Assembly (NCBI GenBank): GCA_001770785.1 | Contig: MERZ01000405.1 | Coordinates: 4,318-15,805 of the forward strand | Source of the DNA: Burkholderiales bacterium RIFCSPHIGHO2_12_FULL_61_11 | GTDB lineage: Bacteria > Pseudomonadota > Gammaproteobacteria > Burkholderiales > Burkholderiaceae_C | Direction of reading: 5' to 3' | DNA length: 11,488 nt | Part shown: positions 7,716 to 11,488 of the stretch, one piece after another | How the letters are laid out: each line of letters begins with the position of its first letter | How positions within the stretch are numbered: the first letter of the stretch is position 1 | The notes under the pieces: generated by a model | The model's input: the letters and a program-made list of their open reading frames with translations, nothing else | What the model was told of the DNA's origin: nothing | Database searches by the model: none | Translations under genes and position numbers: made by a program

Positions 7716-7794
7716 CGTTGTCGCGTTGTCGCCATGGTCGAGCGGGAGCCCGATCCGGCGCGTATTCGCTCACCGCCCTGTCGCATCGCGACAG
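7716..7794. promoter_or_regulatory. TGTCGC motif cluster upstream of dctP
   Basis: CGTTGTCG is directly repeated at 7716-7723 and 7724-7731, giving TGTCGC at 7719 and 7727. A 17-bp dyad, CTGTCGC-ATC-GCGACAG, follows at 7778-7794. The motif thus occurs four times within 80 bases, 35 to 110 bases before the dctP start. It may be a regulator binding site or a leader RNA hairpin. Confidence 0.4.
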
Positions 7795-7902
7795 ACGGCT
7801 TTACGCGCTAATACATTGACGCAAAGTGTAGGTGCTGAGCTTATCCATCGGGCCAGTGAAAACCCTTTATTCGAAGAGGAACAATAGGAAATTCAACCGC
7901 GC

Positions 7903-7943
7903 CAGACCAATAATTTCACCTTGGTCTGTTATGGAAAACCATA
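7903..7943. promoter_or_regulatory. Two adjacent dyads, candidate operator
   Basis: CAGACCAA (7903-7910) and TTGGTCTG (7921-7928) form a perfect 8-bp inverted repeat with a 10-base spacer. Directly next to it TATGG-AAAA-CCATA (7930-7943) is a second perfect dyad. The TTGGTC/GACCAA half-sites recall GntR-family operators, but the spacing differs from the usual close-set form. The site lies about 220 bases before dctP. Confidence 0.4.
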
Positions 7944-8007
7944 GCTTTGCGCAGCGGGACCCACCGCCTGGACGGCCACCAGTCGGCGACATGGACCCGA
8001 GTTAATC

Positions 8008-8037
8008 AGGAGGCGGACCATGGAAATCGTGAAGTGA
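8008..8037 (+). pseudogene. Orphan gene start: strong ribosome binding site with a five-codon frame (MEIVK)
   Basis: AGGAGG (8008-8013) is a full Shine-Dalgarno match, placed 6 bases before the ATG at 8020; the frame reads MEIVK and stops at 8035-8037. No protein-like continuation is seen in any frame past the stop. It could be the remnant of a lost gene divergent from dctP, a leader peptide, or chance. Confidence 0.3.
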
Positions 8038-8256
8038 CAGGGCGCGCTCCGTCATACCGTGCTGGGCAAACGAGCGAGCGAATAAAAACGTGCAGCCGGG
8101 TTAACCCAGGTTCACCGGCGCAACAAGAACGCGCGAATAGTCTCCCGGCATTGTTGGCCCATGACCGGCAATACGAGGCTGGCTACACGCATCACATGGC
8201 TCAACAGATGTGCAGTCTGTTCCTCGTTTCAGTGTCATTTGAAATCACGCCACCGC

Positions 8257-9207
8257 TCAGTCGTCTTGTTCCATGGCCTTGCGATGGCGCTCCACAAACT
8301 CCTGGTAGGTATTGATGCCGCGCAATTGCAAGATGGTGTTGCGGACCGCGGCTTCAACCAGCACAGCGATATTGCGGCCGGCAATCACCTGGATGACGGC
8401 CTTGCGCACGCCAATGCCCAGCACATCTTGCGTGAGGGGCTCGTAGGGAATGCGCTCATAGTCGCGTTCCATGGTTTCCCTGCGCACCAGATGCACGATG
8501 AGGGCGAGCCGCATTTTTCGGCGCACCGCCGTCTCGCCAAAAATGGCCTTGATATCGAGCAGGCCGATGCCGCGCACTTCCAGCAGGTTTTGCAGTAAAT
8601 CGGGGCACCGCCCTTCAATCGTGGTCTGGTTGATGCGGTATAAGTCCACCGCATCGTCAGCCACCAGGCCATGCCCGCGCGAAATCAGCTCCAGCCCCAA
8701 TTCGCTCTTACCCAGCCCCGACTCGCCGGTAACCATGACCCCCATTCCCAGAATGTCCATGAACACGCCGTGCATGGAAGTGCGATCAGCAAAATACCTT
8801 GACAAATAGGCCCGCAGCACGTCAATCACAAAGGCCGCCGACTCCGGCGTAACAAACATCGGCAGCTGCGCGCGCTCGCACATTTCCAGCAGCGCCTCAG
8901 GGGCTGTCTGGCCGTCGGCCACAACCAGGACCGGCGGCTCCAGCGTCACAATGCGCGAAACGCGCCGGGCGCAGTCCTGAGGACTGGCATTGGTCAGGTA
9001 AGCGATTTCCCGCTCGCCCAGAATCTGCACACGGTAGGGGTGGATGTAATTGAGGTAACCCACCAGATCGGCCCCCGAGCGCGCATGGCGCACGGCCACT
9101 TCGTCAAAACGTCTTTCGGAGGCGCCCAGACCGGCGACCCATTCCCATTTCAGGGAGGCGCGATGGTCTTCAAACAAGACGTCAGCGCTGACGACGGTGG
9201 GCTTCAT
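8257..9207 (-). CDS. hprK: HPr kinase/phosphorylase
   Basis: HprK phosphorylates the PTS protein HPr on a regulatory serine using ATP and removes the phosphate again by phosphorolysis. In Proteobacteria with an incomplete PTS it belongs to a signalling rather than a sugar-transport role. The 316-residue product has an N-terminal domain to about residue 130, then the catalytic domain: His146, P-loop GESGLGKS at 161-168, the acidic VADDAVD at 182-188, and the HprK signature [16 protein letters not shown] at 209-224. The length is normal. The ATG at 9207 lacks a Shine-Dalgarno sequence but overlaps the stop of a six-codon frame (MKNRFE, 9224-9204) as ATGA, which may allow coupled translation. 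It lies 28 bases after ptsN. Confidence 0.96.
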   Translation of the reverse strand: MKPTVVSADVLFEDHRASLKWEWVAGLGASERRFDEVAVRHARSGADLVGYLNYIHPYRVQILGEREIAYLTNASPQDCARRVSRIVTLEPPVLVVADGQTAPEALLEMCERAQLPMFVTPESAAFVIDVLRAYLSRYFADRTSMHGVFMDILGMGVMVTGESGLGKSELGLELISRGHGLVADDAVDLYRINQTTIEGRCPDLLQNLLEVRGIGLLDIKAIFGETAVRRKMRLALIVHLVRRETMERDYERIPYEPLTQDVLGIGVRKAVIQVIAGRNIAVLVEAAVRNTILQLRGINTYQEFVERHRKAMEQDD

Positions 9208-9235
9208 TCGAAACGGTTTTTCATGACCCGGGATG

Positions 9236-9709
9236 CTAAGAGCTGACTTCGTTGAACGGCTGCCAGGACGCGATCAGCTGGTGCAGCGTCGCGGCATCGG
9301 GGCTGCTTTTGAGCTGATCGCGCAGAGAGCTGTCGCTCAGCATTTCGGCGATTTCGGAGAGAATTTCCAGGTGTTTCTGGGTGGCCGCTTCAGGCACCAG
9401 CAGAAAAACCAGCAACACCACCGCTTGTTCATCCGGCGCATCGAAGACGATGGGCGCTTGCATCAGGAATACTGCCGCCATCGGCGCTTTCAGGCCCTTG
9501 ATGCGACCGTGGGGAATGGCCACCCCATGACCCAGACCGGTCGAGCCCAGGCGCTCACGGGCGAACAGGCTGTCGGTGATCAGGGCGCGGTTCAACCCGT
9601 GCTGATTTTCAAACAACAAGCCGACTTCTTCAAAGGCGCGCTTTTTGCTGCCGGCGTCAACACCGACCAGCACTTGCGAAGGAGGCAAAATTTGCGAGAG
9701 ACGGTTCAT
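9236..9709 (-). CDS. ptsN: Nitrogen-PTS EIIA protein PtsN
   Basis: PtsN is the terminal phosphate acceptor of the nitrogen-related PTS (EI-Ntr, NPr, EIIA-Ntr). It has no permease partner and regulates other proteins, such as potassium uptake systems and sensor kinases, according to its phosphorylation state. The product has 157 residues from the ATG at 9709; a TTG four codons earlier is less likely. The EIIA signature [14 protein letters not shown] contains the phosphorylated histidine, His67. The remainder ([34 protein letters not shown], residues 88 onwards) matches the PtsN fold. It lies between hpf and hprK, the standard order. The intrinsic terminator after hpf suggests it has its own promoter or depends on read-through. 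Confidence 0.95.
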   Translation of the reverse strand: MNRLSQILPPSQVLVGVDAGSKKRAFEEVGLLFENQHGLNRALITDSLFARERLGSTGLGHGVAIPHGRIKGLKAPMAAVFLMQAPIVFDAPDEQAVVLLVFLLVPEAATQKHLEILSEIAEMLSDSSLRDQLKSSPDAATLHQLIASWQPFNEVSS

Positions 9710-9770
9710 AACACTCTTCAAGTCGCCGAATTATGCATGCTGCAGCGGGGTTTGAATAAAAAAGACCTAT

Positions 9771-9799
9771 AAAAAAGCCGCTTGGCACCGCAAGCGGCT
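9771..9799 (-). terminator. Intrinsic terminator between hpf and ptsN
   Basis: A perfect 9-bp stem (AGCCGCTTG at 9776-9784, CAAGCGGCT at 9791-9799, 6-base loop) is followed on the minus strand by a run of T. No T-run exists on the other side, so the direction is clear. It lies about 130 bases past the hpf stop and about 60 before ptsN. Confidence 0.85.
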
Positions 9800-9874
9800 C
9801 TTATCAGGGCTTTGCCGCCCGCGAAGCGACAAACAAAGGGGCTCAGTGCACTCCCGCCGCCCCGGGCAAACACA

Positions 9875-9920
9875 GCCCCCTCGGGGGCAGCGCATGACAC
9901 GTCGTGAAAAGCGCGGGGGC
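9875..9920. repeat. C/G-run intergenic element, candidate dispersed repeat
   Basis: GCCCCC (9875-9880) can pair with GGGGGC right next to it (9883-9888) or with a second GGGGGC at 9915-9920. The pattern of a C-run, a G-run, AGCGCATGACACG and a second G-run resembles, from memory, a repeat frequent between genes in Comamonadaceae. Position just after hpf fits such an element. Confidence 0.5.
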
Positions 9921-9927
9921 AAACTCT

Positions 9928-10257
9928 TTAGTCGTCTCGCTTGACGGTGACGTGATGGTGATCCTGTGCTTTGGTCTTGTAACGCCCTACCTGGCGGTCC
10001 AGTTTATCAGTCAGTTCATCGACTGCGGCGTAAAGATCGGAATGGGAACTCTCGGCGTACAGGTCGCGCCCCTTGACACGAACATTGCACTCGGCTCGCT
10101 GACGTCTCTCCTTTTCTTTCATGTTGTCCACTGTCAACAGGACTTTCACATCGACTACCTGGTCAAAATGCCGGGTAATCCGATCGAGCTTACTGGTCAC
10201 ATAGCCGCGTAGCGCGGGGGTAACGTCAAGATGGTGACCGCTGATCGTCAAGTTCAT
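9928..10257 (-). CDS. hpf: Ribosome hibernation-promoting factor (short HPF / sigma-54 modulation protein)
   Basis: HPF binds the 30S decoding region in stationary phase and promotes inactive 100S ribosome dimers. The older name, sigma-54 modulation protein, comes from its usual position after rpoN. The 109-residue product is a single S30AE domain ([20 protein letters not shown] at the N-terminus, later [18 protein letters not shown]), without the C-terminal extension of long HPF. A basic His-rich tail ([14 protein letters not shown]) closes it. AAGGAG lies 7 bases before the ATG, supporting the start. It is first in the hpf, ptsN, hprK run but is followed by its own terminator, and here it is not next to lptB or rpoN. 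Confidence 0.94.
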   Translation of the reverse strand: MNLTISGHHLDVTPALRGYVTSKLDRITRHFDQVVDVKVLLTVDNMKEKERRQRAECNVRVKGRDLYAESSHSDLYAAVDELTDKLDRQVGRYKTKAQDHHHVTVKRDD

Positions 10258-10592
10258 AAAGAGACTCCTTTTCCAAGGTGGGAGCTGGGTTTAAAACACC
10301 GCCAAGCCAGTGACGGCGAGGCAGCAGACGGAAACTCTCTTGGATTTACTATGCGCCCGAAGTCCCTCAATTACAAGCTTGCGCCACGGCAAATAGTGCA
10401 ACCTTGTGAAAAACTCCTTGACCCGGCACGGCAGAAGCTGATGCGCCGTGGCCGGGGCCAGTGGGTATCACCACGCAAATGGGAGTCAGCACCAAAAGTC
10501 ATCACTGGGGCAGTCTCAGGAGTAGTAAGATCAATTTGCTTGCGGGACTGAGTTCTGCCACTTTTTAGTCAACTTTTTTACAGGTTTACATT
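10258..10592. other. Divergent intergenic region between hpf and the cytochrome c gene
   Basis: These 335 bases must hold the promoters of both divergent genes. I see no convincing -35/-10 pairs. Weak options are TTGAGG with TAAATC on the minus strand for hpf and TTGCGG with TTTTAG on the plus strand for the cytochrome. An 8-bp inverted pair, GCCACGGC (10383-10390) and GCCGTGGC (10445-10452), lies in the middle. A 106-codon plus-strand frame beginning inside hpf looks spurious. Confidence 0.5.
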
Positions 10593-10925
10593 ATGAAAAG
10601 ATTCAATCTTCCCTTGTTCGCCTTGGCTTCAGTGGTTTTTGCTTCATCGTCAGTTGCTTTCGCTGACGAAGCGTCTACCCAAGCCTTGCTGAAAGACAGC
10701 AAATGCCTCAAGTGCCATTCGGTCGATAAAAAGAAATCCGGTCCTTCCTTCAAGGAAACTGCCGCGAAGTACAAGGGTAAGGCCGATGCAGAAACAAAAC
10801 TTTACACTCACCTGACGACCGCCCCCATGGTCGAGGTTGATGGCGAAAAAGAAAAACACACCATGATCAAGACCAAAGACGAAGCGGCCATCAAGGAAGT
10901 CGTCGCCTTTATCCTGAAACAATAA
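10593..10925 (+). CDS. Small periplasmic class I cytochrome c
   Basis: A soluble monoheme electron carrier. The 110-residue precursor has a clear Sec signal peptide (MKRFNLPLFALASVVFASSSVAFA, cut before DEAS), leaving a mature protein of about 86 residues. The heme attachment motif is CLKCH at 38-42, with His42 as one axial ligand; Met91 in EKHTMIKTKDE is the likely second ligand. SGPSFKETAAKYKGKAD after the heme site is typical of c551/c552-like proteins. The protein is lysine-rich. Its redox partner cannot be told from context; no oxidase or dehydrogenase gene is adjacent. It is the only confident plus-strand gene, divergent from hpf and convergent with the acyl-CoA ligase gene. The Shine-Dalgarno sequence is weak (AGG about 8 bases upstream). 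Confidence 0.93.
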   Translation: MKRFNLPLFALASVVFASSSVAFADEASTQALLKDSKCLKCHSVDKKKSGPSFKETAAKYKGKADAETKLYTHLTTAPMVEVDGEKEKHTMIKTKDEAAIKEVVAFILKQ

Positions 10926-10947
10926 TAAAAGTCGCAAGTTTGCGATG

Positions 10948-10978
10948 AAAGAGTTCCACCTTGGATAGCGGACTCTTT
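10948..10978 (+). terminator. Probable terminator of the cytochrome c gene
   Basis: AAAGAGT (10948-10954) pairs with ACTCTTT (10972-10978), extended by CC/GG with one bulged base. It lies 22 bases past the stop. The stem is A/T-rich at its base, ending in TTT, but no long T-run follows. Confidence 0.45.
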
Positions 10979-10991
10979 GTGGTTGTGCTCC

Positions 10992-11025
10992 CGATGACGG
11001 CCTTCAGGCCGTCATCGCCTGAAGG
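10992..11025. repeat. Overlapping perfect palindromes at the 3' end of the ligase gene
   Basis: CGATGACGGCC (10992-11002) and GGCCGTCATCG (11007-11017) form an 11-bp stem with the tetraloop TTCA. CCTTCAGG (11001-11008) also pairs with CCTGAAGG (11018-11025), so two hairpins compete for the same bases. The ligase stop codon (11004-11006) lies in the loop of the first. No T-run is present on either side. Confidence 0.65.
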
Positions 11026-11488
11026 TCGACCGCGACCGCCCTGACCGATGCGTCTTCACGCAGTTTGAATTTGGCCACCCGGTGCGTTGGCGTGTGCGGC
11101 AACGAATCGACCAGTGCCACGTAGCGCGGTATTTTGATCGCGGCCAGCCGCTCGCGACACCACTGGGCAATCTCCTCATGCCTGAGCGTCATGCCCGGGC
11201 GCAGCACCACAGCCACCAGAATATCGTCTTCTCCCAATTCTGAAGGCACCGGAATGGCGGCCGACTCCAGCACCGCCGGATGACTGCCGATGACGCGGTC
11301 AAGTTCAGCGCCGGATATATTCTCGCCTCGCTTGCGGATGATGTCTTTCTTGCGTGCGACAAACCAAAAATAATTATCCTCGTCCACATAAGCCAGATCT
11401 CCCGTGAGGAACCAGCCGTCGCGAAATGCCTCGCGGGTCTGCGCCTCATCCTTGAAATAGCCCTGCATGACGATGGGGGTGCGCACCA
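11004..11488 (-). CDS. Acyl-CoA synthetase / AMP-dependent ligase, C-terminal part (CaiC-like; partial)
   Basis: These enzymes activate a carboxylic acid with ATP to an acyl-adenylate and then to a CoA thioester. About 161 residues of the C-terminal portion are visible, and the frame stays open to the window edge, so the true start lies outside. Recognisable ANL motifs are GWFLTGDLAYVDEDNYFWF (the conserved Asp of the TGD core), the hinge segment ARKKDIIRKRGENISGAELD, and the mobile C-terminal domain with HPAVLESAAIPVPSELGEDD. The final motif reads LPHTPTHRVAKFKLRE. The usual form has a catalytic lysine in T-G-K; here the equivalent position seems to be Arg, as in some carnitine/crotonobetaine-type ligases. 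The GENIS-x-x-EL pattern also points to the CaiC-like branch. The substrate is not predictable from this fragment. Confidence 0.88.
   Translation of the reverse strand, partial: VRTPIVMQGYFKDEAQTREAFRDGWFLTGDLAYVDEDNYFWFVARKKDIIRKRGENISGAELDRVIGSHPAVLESAAIPVPSELGEDDILVAVVLRPGMTLRHEEIAQWCRERLAAIKIPRYVALVDSLPHTPTHRVAKFKLREDASVRAVAVDLQAMTA

Larger units (their letters stand above)
7684..8256. other. Gene-free 573-base region upstream of dctP
   Basis: This region lies between the dctP start and the hprK stop. It must contain the dctP promoter and 5' leader, and the hprK transcript end. I see four TGTCGC motifs (7719-7793), two nested dyads (7903-7943), an orphan ribosome binding site with a five-codon frame (8008-8037), the palindrome GGGTTAACCC at 8098-8107, and a 6-bp stem AACAGA/TCTGTT near 8202-8220. 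A long plus-strand frame from a TTG at 7947 into hprK has no gene-like features. No tRNA, transposase fragment or clear sigma-54 promoter is visible. Confidence 0.6.

Noticed and set aside
7815..7845. Possible sigma-54 promoter (TTTGCG) upstream of dctP
   Set aside because: The required GG at the -24 position with correct spacing is missing, although sigma-54 control of dct systems made it worth checking.
7947..8315. 122-codon plus-strand frame in the dctP-hprK gap
   Set aside because: TTG start, no Shine-Dalgarno sequence, runs into hprK antisense, and no protein-like features.
10370..10392. TGGCGCAAGCTTGT on the minus strand as a sigma-54 promoter for hpf
   Set aside because: Spacing between TGGC and TTG is one base short and the -12 element is TTGT, not TTGC.
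10231..10551. 106-codon plus-strand frame upstream of the cytochrome gene
   Set aside because: Begins inside hpf on the opposite strand and shows no domain or signal; most likely chance.
1..11488. CRISPR arrays, transposases, phage genes, tRNA or rRNA genes, toxin-antitoxin or defence genes
   Set aside because: None is visible: no regularly spaced repeats, no matching proteins among the open frames, and no tRNA-like cloverleaf sequence in the gaps.

Overview
The window is a GC-rich bacterial chromosome segment whose proteins look like Betaproteobacteria, order Burkholderiales, most likely a Comamonadaceae member related to Polaromonas or Rhodoferax. The grounds are the lptA-lptB and hpf-ptsN-hprK genes (the proteobacterial rpoN neighbourhood, with an HPr kinase), the style of the protein sequences, and intergenic stretches that resemble the C/G-run and palindromic repeats I associate with that family. 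The assignment comes from recognition, not from a database search.

Layout, left to right. Almost everything is on the minus strand. Positions 1-886 hold the start of lptB (cut by the window edge) and lptA, the ATPase and periplasmic bridge of lipopolysaccharide export; rpoN would be expected just beyond the left edge. Next come dsbA (periplasmic disulfide formation), a membrane-anchored SPOR-domain protein of FtsN type, and argS (arginyl-tRNA synthetase). They read argS, SPOR, dsbA, with argS and SPOR only 6 bases apart. Positions 4193-4550 contain no gene but several inverted repeats. Positions 4551-7683 are a complete TRAP transporter operon, dctP-dctQ-dctM, for uptake of an organic acid, with a strong hairpin between the binding-protein gene and the membrane genes. 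A 573-base gene-free region follows; it has several dyads and an orphan ribosome binding site with a five-codon reading frame. Positions 8257-10257 carry hpf, ptsN and hprK (ribosome hibernation and nitrogen-PTS/HPr kinase signalling), with an intrinsic terminator after hpf. A small periplasmic cytochrome c gene is the only clear plus-strand gene. The window ends in the C-terminal part of an acyl-CoA ligase gene that converges on it.

How the genes relate. Most of the window is core housekeeping: envelope biogenesis, protein folding, translation and PTS-type regulation. The TRAP operon is the main accessory unit. It sits between two halves of what is often one continuous cluster (lptC-lptA-lptB-rpoN-hpf-ptsN-hprK).

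I found no defence island, CRISPR array, transposase, phage gene or clearly new multi-gene system. The points most worth a second look are non-coding: the dyads and repeated TGTCGC motif upstream of dctP, the orphan gene start near 8020, the dctP/dctQ hairpin pair, and the overlapping palindromes around the ligase stop codon. Among proteins, the altered ligand pocket of the binding protein and the missing C-terminal lysine of the ligase stand out.
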